Of a stretch of DNA of 64,000 bases, positions 35,899 through 43,161 are shown piece after piece (the first letter of the stretch is position 1; each line of letters starts with the position of its first letter). The position numbers and the translations under genes were made by a program. This stretch comes from JBCCMQ01 sp039179985 (GTDB lineage Bacteria > Pseudomonadota > Alphaproteobacteria > Rhodobacterales > Rhodobacteraceae). The stretch covers positions 3,843 to 67,842 of the forward strand of contig JBCDED010000008.1 in NCBI GenBank assembly GCA_039179985.1, read 5' to 3'. The notes under the pieces are model-generated. The model worked only from the letters and a program-made list of their open reading frames with translations, made no database searches and was not told where the DNA came from.

Positions 35899-36444
35899 TT
35901 ACGTGTCTTCATTCAGGAGTTCTGCTTCCACATCCCGGCGCAGGGTTTTTGACATCGGACGCACGGTGGATCCGTATGTGGCCCGCACCGCTCCGTTGCG
36001 TCCGATCAGCACCTTGTTGAAGTTCCAGCGCGGCGTGAAACCGGCGCTGTCACGCAGCCAGGCGTAAAGCGGATGGGCGTCCTGCCCGAGGATCGTCGTA
36101 ATCTCGGCCATTGGCAGGTCGGTGGCATAGTGCAGGTTGCAAAACTCAGCCACCTCGGCGTTGGTGGAAAGTTCCTGATCAAAGGCATCCGACGGCACAG
36201 CCAGCACCACCAGCCCTGCGTCGCGGTAGGTGTCATAGAGGTCCTGGAGACCGTTGTACTGCGGCGTAAACCCGCACTGCGACGCGGTATTCACCAACAG
36301 GATGGGACGCCCGCGCCAGTCGTCCATATCAAGCGTGCCGCCGTCGATATTCGCGAAGCTGCCGATGCCGCGGGGCATGACTTCTGCGAAGGCCGCCGTG
36401 GCGAGGGTCGCTGCGGACAGGGCGAGTGCTACCAGTCGGATCAT
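35899..36444 (-). CDS. Glutathione peroxidase, exported
   Basis: 181 residues with an N-terminal signal peptide (LVALALSAATLATAAFA), so it is probably periplasmic. Peroxidatic Cys57 lies in VNTASQCGFTPQY, Gln90 in FDQELST and Trp140 in RWNFNKVLIG; these make the usual Cys-Gln-Trp active site. A second Cys102 (EFCNLHY) could act as resolving cysteine in a thioredoxin-dependent cycle. It follows the DUF4149 gene by 10 bases. Confidence 0.92.
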   Translation of the reverse strand: MIRLVALALSAATLATAAFAEVMPRGIGSFANIDGGTLDMDDWRGRPILLVNTASQCGFTPQYNGLQDLYDTYRDAGLVVLAVPSDAFDQELSTNAEVAEFCNLHYATDLPMAEITTILGQDAHPLYAWLRDSAGFTPRWNFNKVLIGRNGAVRATYGSTVRPMSKTLRRDVEAELLNEDT

Positions 36445-36454
36445 GCCGTTTCTC

Positions 36455-36862
36455 CTAGATCAGTCGGACAAGCGCCCAGCCGATAGCGCCAAGTTGGATG
36501 AACTTCAGGACGACCGAGGCGCCGTGGAGCCGGCCAAAGCGGCGCTTGGCGGCGGCGTCCCCGGCCAGTTGTGCGTCGCGGGCGCGATTGATCCGGGGCA
36601 TCAGACCCTGCCGGGCGTAGATGGCAGAGGCCGCGGTAAGCGCCAGAAGCGCCGCCGAAAAGGGATCGACCCAGGTAAACACAACAGCCGCAAGCGCCGA
36701 AAAGGCCACGACAAACAGATAATACCACGGAAAGGCCTCGCGCAGCACGGCGCCCGCCTGATCGGCTGGCATCGCCTTGAAAACAAAGGCCGCAAAGCCA
36801 AAGGAAAACAGCATCATGCCGCCAAAGAGCGTGGACGCCGTCAACAGTGCAAATGACGTCAT
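36455..36862 (-). CDS. DUF4149-like integral membrane protein
   Basis: 135 residues with four predicted membrane helices (about 4-26, 44-66, 70-88 and 115-133) and a charged loop INRARDAQLAGDAAAKRRFGRLHG before the last helix, the pattern of the DUF4149/TMEM205-like family. Function is unknown. I choose the ATG at 36862 because CGGGGAG sits just before it; an in-frame ATG at 36880 is possible. Probably co-transcribed with the glutathione peroxidase gene. Confidence 0.8.
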   Translation of the reverse strand: MTSFALLTASTLFGGMMLFSFGFAAFVFKAMPADQAGAVLREAFPWYYLFVVAFSALAAVVFTWVDPFSAALLALTAASAIYARQGLMPRINRARDAQLAGDAAAKRRFGRLHGASVVLKFIQLGAIGWALVRLI

Positions 36863-36939
36863 GGTCTCCCCGATCTCCATCCAATCGCAGGTGAGATAGC
36901 CCGCAGCGCATATCTGTCAGGGGGCGTTTTGGCGCAGGC

Positions 36940-37317
36940 TCAGACAGCCCCCGCGTCGTAATCCGCCCGGGCCTGTGCGATGGCGTCCCGCTTGTCCAGC
37001 GCCCAGGCGGCGAGCGGTTCGAGCGTGGCCAGCAGCGACCGTCCGAGCGTCGTGAGTTCGTAGTCCACGCGCGGCGGGATCGACGGCGTCACTGTGCGCA
37101 GGAGAAACCCGTCGCGCTCCAGCTTGCGAAGGGTCTGCGTAAGCATTCGTTGCGACACATCGGGAATGTCCCGCTTGATCTGGGAAAACCGCAGGGCGCC
37201 CGGTTTCAGCGCGGTGATAACGAGGATTGTCCATTTGTCGCCGATGCCGTCGAGCACATGGCGAACGGGGCAGATGTTTGGATCATATTCGATCCCGCGC
37301 TTGGTCACATTTTTCAT
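36940..37317 (-). CDS. HxlR-family (MarR-like) transcriptional regulator
   Basis: 125-residue winged-helix protein of the HxlR/YodB class. The conserved N-terminal Cys16 is in NICPVRHVLDGIGDKWTILV; then come FSQIKRDIPDVSQRMLTQTL (recognition helix region) and the wing RVDYELTTLGRSLL. In characterised relatives the N-terminal cysteine senses electrophiles or oxidants. It is divergent from the metallo-beta-lactamase gene with an inverted repeat between them. Confidence 0.92.
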   Translation of the reverse strand: MKNVTKRGIEYDPNICPVRHVLDGIGDKWTILVITALKPGALRFSQIKRDIPDVSQRMLTQTLRKLERDGFLLRTVTPSIPPRVDYELTTLGRSLLATLEPLAAWALDKRDAIAQARADYDAGAV

Positions 37318-37366
37318 ACCCGGTTCCCAAAAAGTGCCGTCTTCCCGGCAGGCGTCAGTCTCGAAT

Positions 37367-37391
37367 AGTTACTGAGTATTGATTCGTAACT
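37367..37391. promoter_or_regulatory. Inverted repeat, likely HxlR operator
   Basis: AGTTAC (37367-37372) and GTAACT (37386-37391) form a perfect 6-bp inverted repeat with a 13-base AT-rich spacer, in the 102-base divergent region between the HxlR gene and the metallo-beta-lactamase gene. Spacing and AT-richness suit a dimeric winged-helix regulator controlling both sides. Assignment is by position only. Confidence 0.55.
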
Positions 37392-37419
37392 CAAGAAGCT
37401 ACCCAAAGGGAGCACCCCA

Positions 37420-38298
37420 ATGCAACTTCTGGACCGCCGGACCTTTCTGGCCCTCACGGGCGCCGCCGCAGGTGCCACCGCCCTGCCCCGGCGCAGCAAG
37501 GCCGCGCCTGCCTCGGCCGATGTCTTCACCGCCGACGCCATGGGCGGGCTTGTGGACAGCACTGTCATCCTTGGGCAGGACAAGGCGCTTTTGATCGACG
37601 CCCAGTTCACCAAGGCCAATGCCGAAGCGCTGGCCGAGACAATTGACGCTACGGGCAGGGATCTGGAGACCATCTTTATCACCCATTACCACCCCGACCA
37701 TGTTCTGGGTCTGGCGGTGCTGATGGACCGTTTCCCGAACGCCAAACCCGTGGCCCATGGTGCTGTCCAGCCGCTGATTGCCCAGGCAGCGCAAGGCATG
37801 CTCGACGCGATGTCCGCCAGCCGTCCCGGTGTGTTCGCCGACCGCGCGATCGTTCCAGAGGCTCTGCCCGGCGACAGCCTCATGCTCGAAGGCGAACGCT
37901 TTGACGTTATCGGCCCGCTCCACGGCGACACGGGCTTGGTGACGGCTGTTCATATCCCACAACTTGCCACGTTGGTGGCGGCGGATCTCGTCTATACCGA
38001 CACTCATGTCTGGGTGGCCGAGAACACGACGCCCGAAGATCTTGCTGCCTGGCGCGCCTCGCTCGACCAGATTGAAGCCATTGGCGCGGCCACACTGATC
38101 CCGGGGCACCGGCAGGCAGGCTCGGCCAATGACGCCAGCGCCATCGCCCATACCCGCGCCTACCTCGATCAATGGGAAGCGGCCCTTGCGGCCACCTCGA
38201 CCGCCGAGGAACTGCGTGCGGCGATGATGGTCGGCAATGACGCGCTCGGCATGGGTTTTGCGCTCGATAACGCTATCGGCGCGGTCTACCCGGGCTGA
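37420..38298 (+). CDS. Metallo-beta-lactamase-fold hydrolase with Tat-like signal
   Basis: 292 residues. N-terminal LDRRTFLALTGAAAGATAL carries twin arginines followed by a hydrophobic stretch, so export by Tat is likely. Metal-binding HYHPDH occurs in FITHYHPDHVLGL; a further His ligand is in GPLHGDTG, Asp in VAADLVYTD and a His in LIPGHRQAG. The function could be a thiol-ester or lactone hydrolase; family breadth prevents a firmer call. Controlled, by position, by the divergent HxlR protein. Confidence 0.87.
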   Translation: MQLLDRRTFLALTGAAAGATALPRRSKAAPASADVFTADAMGGLVDSTVILGQDKALLIDAQFTKANAEALAETIDATGRDLETIFITHYHPDHVLGLAVLMDRFPNAKPVAHGAVQPLIAQAAQGMLDAMSASRPGVFADRAIVPEALPGDSLMLEGERFDVIGPLHGDTGLVTAVHIPQLATLVAADLVYTDTHVWVAENTTPEDLAAWRASLDQIEAIGAATLIPGHRQAGSANDASAIAHTRAYLDQWEAALAATSTAEELRAAMMVGNDALGMGFALDNAIGAVYPG

Positions 38299-38304
38299 GA
38301 CGAC

Positions 38305-38331
38305 AAAGGGCGCCCCGCCCGGGCGCCCTTT
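38305..38331. terminator. Bidirectional terminator-like hairpin
   Basis: AAAGGGCGCCC (38305-38315) pairs perfectly with GGGCGCCCTTT (38321-38331) across a 5-base loop. It sits between the convergent ends of the metallo-beta-lactamase gene (38298) and the oligopeptide-binding gene (38350). The flanking A and T triplets give a short U-run in both directions. Confidence 0.75.
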
Positions 38332-38349
38332 CCTGCGTTTCGGATCAGG

Positions 38350-39819
38350 TCACTGAGTCCAGCTGACGCCCGTCAGATCGTTGGCCTGCGTCGGTGCATT
38401 GGCCCAGAGGCCATCCAGATTAGCATTGGCGACACCGGTCCGGGCCAGCTGAAAGAGATAGCCGTTCACGTAGTCCTCGGAGATCATCTGCTGCATCTTG
38501 CGCAGGATCGCCGTGCGGTCCGCAGGCTCGGTCGCGCCCTTCAGTTCCGCATTGGCGGCCTGGAACGCCGGGTTGTCGTACTGGAAGTAGTAGTCCGGCC
38601 GGGCGTAAATGCCGATGTCCATGGGTTCGGTATGGCTGACGATGGTCAGGTCAAAGTCTTTTCCCCGGAAAACCTGTTCCAGCCACTGGGCCCATTCAAG
38701 GTTTTCGATCTCGGTCTCGATCCCGACCTCGCGCAGTTGTGCCGCGATGATCTCGCCCCCGCGCCGTGCATAAGACGGCGGCGGCAGTTTGAGGCTGAGT
38801 GTCAGGTCTTCGACCCCGGCCTCGGCCAGCAGGGCCTTCGCCTTTTCGGGGTCGAAGTTCGACAGGGCCGTCAGATCCACATAGTCGGGATTATGCGGCG
38901 CAAAATGCGTGCCGATGGGCGTGCCGTAGCCGAACATGGCCCCATCGATGATGTCTTGGCGATTGATTGCATGGGCGATGGCCTGCCGCACGCGGATATC
39001 CGACAGTTTTTCGGATTTGTTGTTTGTCGAGAGGATCGTCTCGCCTTCGGTCGACCCGATTAGAAGCTGGAACCGTGGGTCGGCATCGAATTGCGCCAGC
39101 GTCTCGGGCGCGGGGTACCCCGGAAAGGCATCGATATCACCGGCCATCATGGCCGCGAAGGCCGCCGACGGGTCCGAGATGAACTTGAACGTGGCCTCCG
39201 TCAGCGCGGGTTTCTCGCCCCAGTATCCGTCGTAGGCCTCAAGCTCCACCCGGTCGCCCTGCACCCAATCCGCGAATTTGAACGGACCGGTGCCAATGGG
39301 CGCTGTCGCCGCCTGTTCCACCGACGCGGGCGAGACGATCACCGCATCGCCCCAGGCCATGTTGGTTATGAAGCCGCCGTTGGGCTCACTGAGCGTCACT
39401 TTGACCGTATGGTCGTCCAGAACCTCCACATCGGCGATTCCGGCAAAAAGTGCCTTTTGCGCGTTCGTGCTGTCCTCCGCGCGGGCGCGATCGAGCGAAA
39501 ATTTCACGTCATTCGCGGTCATCGGCGTGCCGTCATGGAAGGTCACACCCCGGCGCAGGTTGAAGGTGTAGTCGAGTCCACCGTTCGAAATCGTCCAGCT
39601 TTCCGCAAGCGCCGGCGCCACGGACCCGTCAGCGCGGTAGCGCGTGAGACCCTCGAAGACGTTGGCATAGACCACTTCGTCTATCGCAGCGGCGGCGCCG
39701 CCTGTGGGGTCGAGGTTTGGTGGTTCCAGCTGCATGCCCACGGTGATCGCGGTCTGGGCGGTGGCCGCGCCCGACAGAACGCCGAAGGCGACCGCCAAAG
39801 CTATTGCGCGCAGGTGCAT
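38350..39819 (-). CDS. Peptide/nickel-type ABC transporter substrate-binding protein
   Basis: 489 residues, family 5 solute-binding protein. Signal peptide HLRAIALAVAFGVLSGAATA, then LEPPNLDPT, VYANVFEGLTRYRADG, PALAESWTISNGGLDYTF, LRRGVTFHDGTPMTANDVKF and DIRVRQAIAHAINRQDII, all standard. I prefer the ATG at 39819, since GGGAG lies 6 bases ahead; the ATG two codons earlier touches that site. It could serve the permeases at 32.5-35.9 kb. It follows the M20 peptidase gene. Confidence 0.93.
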   Translation of the reverse strand: MHLRAIALAVAFGVLSGAATAQTAITVGMQLEPPNLDPTGGAAAAIDEVVYANVFEGLTRYRADGSVAPALAESWTISNGGLDYTFNLRRGVTFHDGTPMTANDVKFSLDRARAEDSTNAQKALFAGIADVEVLDDHTVKVTLSEPNGGFITNMAWGDAVIVSPASVEQAATAPIGTGPFKFADWVQGDRVELEAYDGYWGEKPALTEATFKFISDPSAAFAAMMAGDIDAFPGYPAPETLAQFDADPRFQLLIGSTEGETILSTNNKSEKLSDIRVRQAIAHAINRQDIIDGAMFGYGTPIGTHFAPHNPDYVDLTALSNFDPEKAKALLAEAGVEDLTLSLKLPPPSYARRGGEIIAAQLREVGIETEIENLEWAQWLEQVFRGKDFDLTIVSHTEPMDIGIYARPDYYFQYDNPAFQAANAELKGATEPADRTAILRKMQQMISEDYVNGYLFQLARTGVANANLDGLWANAPTQANDLTGVSWTQ

Positions 39820-39911
39820 CGTCATCTCCCTGATTTTTCGCTCTTGTTTGAAAGGCTAACGGTGCAAGAGCCGTTTGGGAAGCGCCATGGAACCGCAGGG
39901 ACGCGGACGGC

Positions 39912-41204
39912 TCAGGAAACTTGCGGCCTGTCGACGAGAAGCTCTTTCAGCGTCAACGCCATGATCCCTGCCGCATCGACCATATCGTCGATGCCGATCC
40001 ATTCGTCGGGCTGGTGTGCAAGGTCCAGAATACCGGGCCCATAGGCGATGCAGTTTTTCAGCCGTCCGATCCGGTCGATGTGTTTCTGGTCATAGGTTCC
40101 CGGACTGACAACGTATTCGGCATGGCGGCCCAGAACTTTCTCCATCGCCGCCGACACCGTCTGAACCACCGGAGCCTCCCGGTCCGTCATGGTGGGAAGA
40201 ACCTCGTGCATATCTCTGATTTCGTAAGAGAAATCTGGACGCTCGGCGCGAATTTTCTCCAGCATGTCCGCCACCTCGCTTTTGACCGCAACGATGTCCT
40301 CTTCGATGAGGAACCGCCGGTCGATAATAATGCGGCAGCGGTCAGCGACGCAGGGCGCGGGCCAGCCGTCGTAGCCCTCTTCGGGATCGGGTTCGCCGCC
40401 GTGGATGGAGTTGATGTTCAGCGTCGATTGCTTGGCGCCTTCGGGGACCACCGGCATTTCCGTGCGCTTGGAGGCCAGGAGCGGGAAAAGATGCGTCTCC
40501 ATCTCTTCCAAAACCGCGCCCATATGACGGATCGCGCTGTCACCGAGGAAGGGCATCGATCCATGTGCGATACGGCCCTTGGTTTCGATTTCGGCCCACC
40601 AGACGCCCCGGTGGCCAAGGCAGATGCGATCTTTGTTCAAGGGCTCGGGGATGATGACGTGCTGCACGCGGGCGGGGTCAAAATAGCCCTGCTCGGCCAG
40701 ATAGGCCACGCCGCCGTAGCCACCGGATTCCTCGTCTGCGGTACCCGAGATCTCGATGGCACCGGCAAAATCCGGGTGGCGCGCCAGGAAGGCTTCGGCG
40801 GCGACGATCGAGGTCGCAAGCCCGCCTTTCATATCGCACGTACCCCGGCCATAGATGCGTCCGTTCTTCACCTCGCCGCCGAACGGGTCCGTGGTCCAGC
40901 CATGTCCGACCTCGACGACATCGGTGTGGCTATTGAAATGCACGCAGTCGCCCGGTGCGCGGCCTTGGCGGCGGGCGACGATATTCCAGCGCGGGTAGCG
41001 GTCGCTATCGCCGGGGGTGCCTTCGGCGCGGATCAGGTCTGTTTCAAACCCAACAGCGCCGAGACGGGCGTTCAGGTATTCACAGATCGTCCTGTACTCT
41101 GCCCCCGGTGGGTTGAGCGTGGGGATGCGGACGAGGTCCTGTGTGAGCGTCACCAGGTCTTCACGCCTGTAGGCGACTTCGTAGAGAAGAACCTCGTCGC
41201 TCAT
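39912..41204 (-). CDS. M20-family deacetylase/peptidase (ArgE/DapE-like)
   Basis: 430-residue dinuclear zinc hydrolase of the acetylornithine deacetylase/succinyl-diaminopimelate desuccinylase type. Metal motifs NSHTDVVEVG and GRGTCDMKGG, base Glu in GTADEESGG, later ligand region VIIPEPLN and the C-terminal His in DLAHQPDEW. A lid domain runs about residues 205-320. Linked to a peptide-type binding protein, it probably hydrolyses an imported N-acyl amino acid or dipeptide. The ATG overlaps the DUF2165 stop by 4 bases. Confidence 0.92.
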   Translation of the reverse strand: MSDEVLLYEVAYRREDLVTLTQDLVRIPTLNPPGAEYRTICEYLNARLGAVGFETDLIRAEGTPGDSDRYPRWNIVARRQGRAPGDCVHFNSHTDVVEVGHGWTTDPFGGEVKNGRIYGRGTCDMKGGLATSIVAAEAFLARHPDFAGAIEISGTADEESGGYGGVAYLAEQGYFDPARVQHVIIPEPLNKDRICLGHRGVWWAEIETKGRIAHGSMPFLGDSAIRHMGAVLEEMETHLFPLLASKRTEMPVVPEGAKQSTLNINSIHGGEPDPEEGYDGWPAPCVADRCRIIIDRRFLIEEDIVAVKSEVADMLEKIRAERPDFSYEIRDMHEVLPTMTDREAPVVQTVSAAMEKVLGRHAEYVVSPGTYDQKHIDRIGRLKNCIAYGPGILDLAHQPDEWIGIDDMVDAAGIMALTLKELLVDRPQVS

Positions 41205-41695
41205 GCCGGTAGCGCCAGGAAGATCATGGATAGGGTTCCCCAGATAACCAAAGCAAAATGGGTATGCTGGCTGCCCTGGTGGCAGTACCATATCGCGTAG
41301 TGATTTCCGCCGACAAGAAACCCGGCCCAGTTCATAGTGAACAAAAACGCGCCCAGAAGCGCGATCGCCTGCGCTGTGTCTGGCTCGGTGGTCCCGAATA
41401 GCGCTCCGAGCAGGGCGATGGTTCCTACGGCCAGAACCAGCGTAGCGATGGTTTCTGAGATGACAATGCCGATAAACGCAATGCGGATGAGGCGCGGGTT
41501 TTCCACCCGCCGGTGCGCCACCTTGGCAAAGTCCTCGGGGTATTCCTCGGCGATCAGGTCGAACTGCATCAGCATGCGGACGATGTTTTCGTTCATGGCC
41601 GGATAGAGGATGTTGTCGCGGGCCCCTGTGAACATCCACGCGGCGAGCGCCGCAGTCAGTCCGGTCTGGGCAAGAAGAAAGATCGTTTCGGACAA
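41201..41695 (-). CDS. DUF2165-like small integral membrane protein
   Basis: About 164 residues with four predicted helices: LLAQTGLTAALAAWMF, the FIGIVISETIATLVLAVG segment, IALLGAFLFTMNWAGFLVGG and FALVIWGTLSMIFLAL. Between helices 1 and 2 is RDNILYPAMNENIVRMLMQFD, typical of DUF2165. I use the TTG at 41695 since family members start just before the first helix; no clear Shine-Dalgarno site is seen, and the frame is open further, so the start is uncertain. Function unknown. Confidence 0.75.
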   Translation of the reverse strand: MSETIFLLAQTGLTAALAAWMFTGARDNILYPAMNENIVRMLMQFDLIAEEYPEDFAKVAHRRVENPRLIRIAFIGIVISETIATLVLAVGTIALLGALFGTTEPDTAQAIALLGAFLFTMNWAGFLVGGNHYAIWYCHQGSQHTHFALVIWGTLSMIFLALPA

Positions 41696-42492
41696 GTGCT
41701 CAGCCGCCGTGTCAGGAAATAGGTGTTGCCTGACGCTATCCAACACTCCGACCCAAGGGCAAGACCGCGCCGCGCGGAGACCGGCGTCCAAGCGCATTTT
41801 TGGGCGGCAAATGGCGCCGATGATCAATCCAGACGCAACGCGGTCCCGGAGCCCCGTTCGGTGGTGCACAAACGGCTTTGCAGCTCCGGGGTAAAGCGCC
41901 GTCGTCGATGACCACCGTGGCCGGAAACCTCCGCGTGACCATGCGCATGCGCGCGCCTCTTTCTGGCGTTCTGCCGCAAAAAATCGATCCGGTCAGCGCG
42001 GTCTTCGGGCCGGGCAATCCGCTGCATGGGCATCTTGCGGTCGCACACTTGGTGGTGAGGTCCGAAGTCGAAGAGTTTGCCGATGGCCTCGGCGGCCCCG
42101 ACGACGTCGGAGGCGGACAAATAGCGCGAACAGCTTTCGGCGCTAACAGTGCCGGCGGGGCGCCGGGCTGCGGCGAATGCTGCATTTGATCGGAAGGCGC
42201 TTTCTTCTGAGCCGAAGGAACTTCGCTGTCAAAGCCACTGGGCCAGAGCTCGGCGGCATCATCGATGCCGCCGAACAGGAGCCCCGCGCCCAGGTCGTAC
42301 AACTCAGCACCCGGATCGAGGGGGAGGAGCGCACCTTCGCACCATCACCGCGCAATCGGCGTCCCTTGCCGCCTTCGCCTTTCACGGTGAGCGAGACCTT
42401 TGGGCAGCTGTTAAGCGAATCTTTGATTCTCGGCTCCTATTGTCCGGCACCGACAACCGCACTGGGGTTGTCCAGCAGATCAGGACGGGACA
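41696..42492. other. Long interval without a convincing gene
   Basis: About 800 bases between DUF2165 and the Cache-like gene. Open frames exist on both strands, the longest 188 codons (41736-42302, minus), but their translations are rich in Pro/Arg/Cys and match no family I know. One plus-strand stretch (about 42190-42350) reads more protein-like (GPELGGIIDAAEQEPRAQVV), which may be a remnant. No tRNA, riboswitch or strong terminator recognised. It may hold a decayed gene and the promoter of the Cache-MCP pair. Confidence 0.5.
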
Positions 42493-43065
42493 ATGATCAA
42501 AACGTTATCTTTGGGCGCGCTTGTAGCCTGCGCCGCCTTTTCCGCCGCCGCCGACGAATTCTCCCCGGCGCTCCAGGCCTATTTCGAGGCTGAGGTCATG
42601 CAGTGGGCGAATGACCCGGTCATCGCTGCCGCAATCGCCGCGCAGAACGCCCGCACCGCCTCGCTGTCACAGTCTGATATCGACGAAATGGACGCCCGCT
42701 GGCGGGCCGAGGTCGGCACTGGCAACACGCCCACAATCACGCCCGTGATCTCGGGCGAAGCGGCGGACTATCTCCGCGCACGCGTTGCCTCCTCGGGCGG
42801 CGTCATTACCGAGGTTTTTGCGATGGACGCACGCGGCCTCAACGTGGCCGCCAGCGCAGTAACCTCCGACTACTGGCAAGGGGACGAGGCGAAATTCTCA
42901 GCCACCTTCCCGAACGGTCCGGGTGCGATGCACATCGGGGACGTGGAATTTGACGAATCGAGCCAGAGCTATCAAGGCCAGGTCTCGGTGGTCATCACGG
43001 ACCCGGCCTCCGGCAAGGCCATAGGCGCCATGACGGTCGGCCTGAACGCCGAAGCGCTCATGTGA
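42493..43065 (+). CDS. Secreted stand-alone Cache/PDC-like sensor protein
   Basis: 190 residues with a clear signal peptide (KTLSLGALVACAAFSAAADE) and no other membrane segment. The mature part resembles a single Cache/PDC domain: helix LQAYFEAEVMQWANDPVI, then a strand-rich half VFAMDARGLNVAASAVTSDYWQGDEAKF and QVSVVITDPASGKAIGAMTVGLN, which matches the typical end of PDC domains. A GGACGGGACA site precedes the ATG. It lies directly upstream of a receptor gene, so it may be a periplasmic ligand-binding partner. The domain call is by pattern, not by search. Confidence 0.75.
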   Translation: MIKTLSLGALVACAAFSAAADEFSPALQAYFEAEVMQWANDPVIAAAIAAQNARTASLSQSDIDEMDARWRAEVGTGNTPTITPVISGEAADYLRARVASSGGVITEVFAMDARGLNVAASAVTSDYWQGDEAKFSATFPNGPGAMHIGDVEFDESSQSYQGQVSVVITDPASGKAIGAMTVGLNAEALM

Positions 43066-43074
43066 TCCCAAGCC

Positions 43075-43105
43075 CGCGGGTGTGTGCCGAAATTACGCAC
43101 CCGCG
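43075..43105 (+). other. Intercistronic hairpin between Cache gene and receptor gene
   Basis: CGCGGGTG (43075-43082) pairs perfectly with CACCCGCG (43098-43105) around a 15-base loop, 10 bases after the Cache-gene stop and 57 before the receptor start. No U-run follows. It may act as a partial terminator, giving more of the small secreted protein than of the receptor. Confidence 0.5.
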
Positions 43106-43161
43106 CCACCCCTCGATAGCCGTCGCTGAACCGCACCGCCATTGACCGGAGACACGTTCCC

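Noticed and set aside
39091..41300. Long plus-strand frames opposite the binding-protein and M20 genes (317 and 459 codons)
   Set aside because: Both are antisense to well-supported genes and show no recognisable motifs.
41878..42189. Possible PTS IIA-like or biotinyl-like fragment (APLSGVL ... IDPV) on the plus strand
   Set aside because: Only a few residues agree with either family and the rest does not follow, so the match looks accidental.
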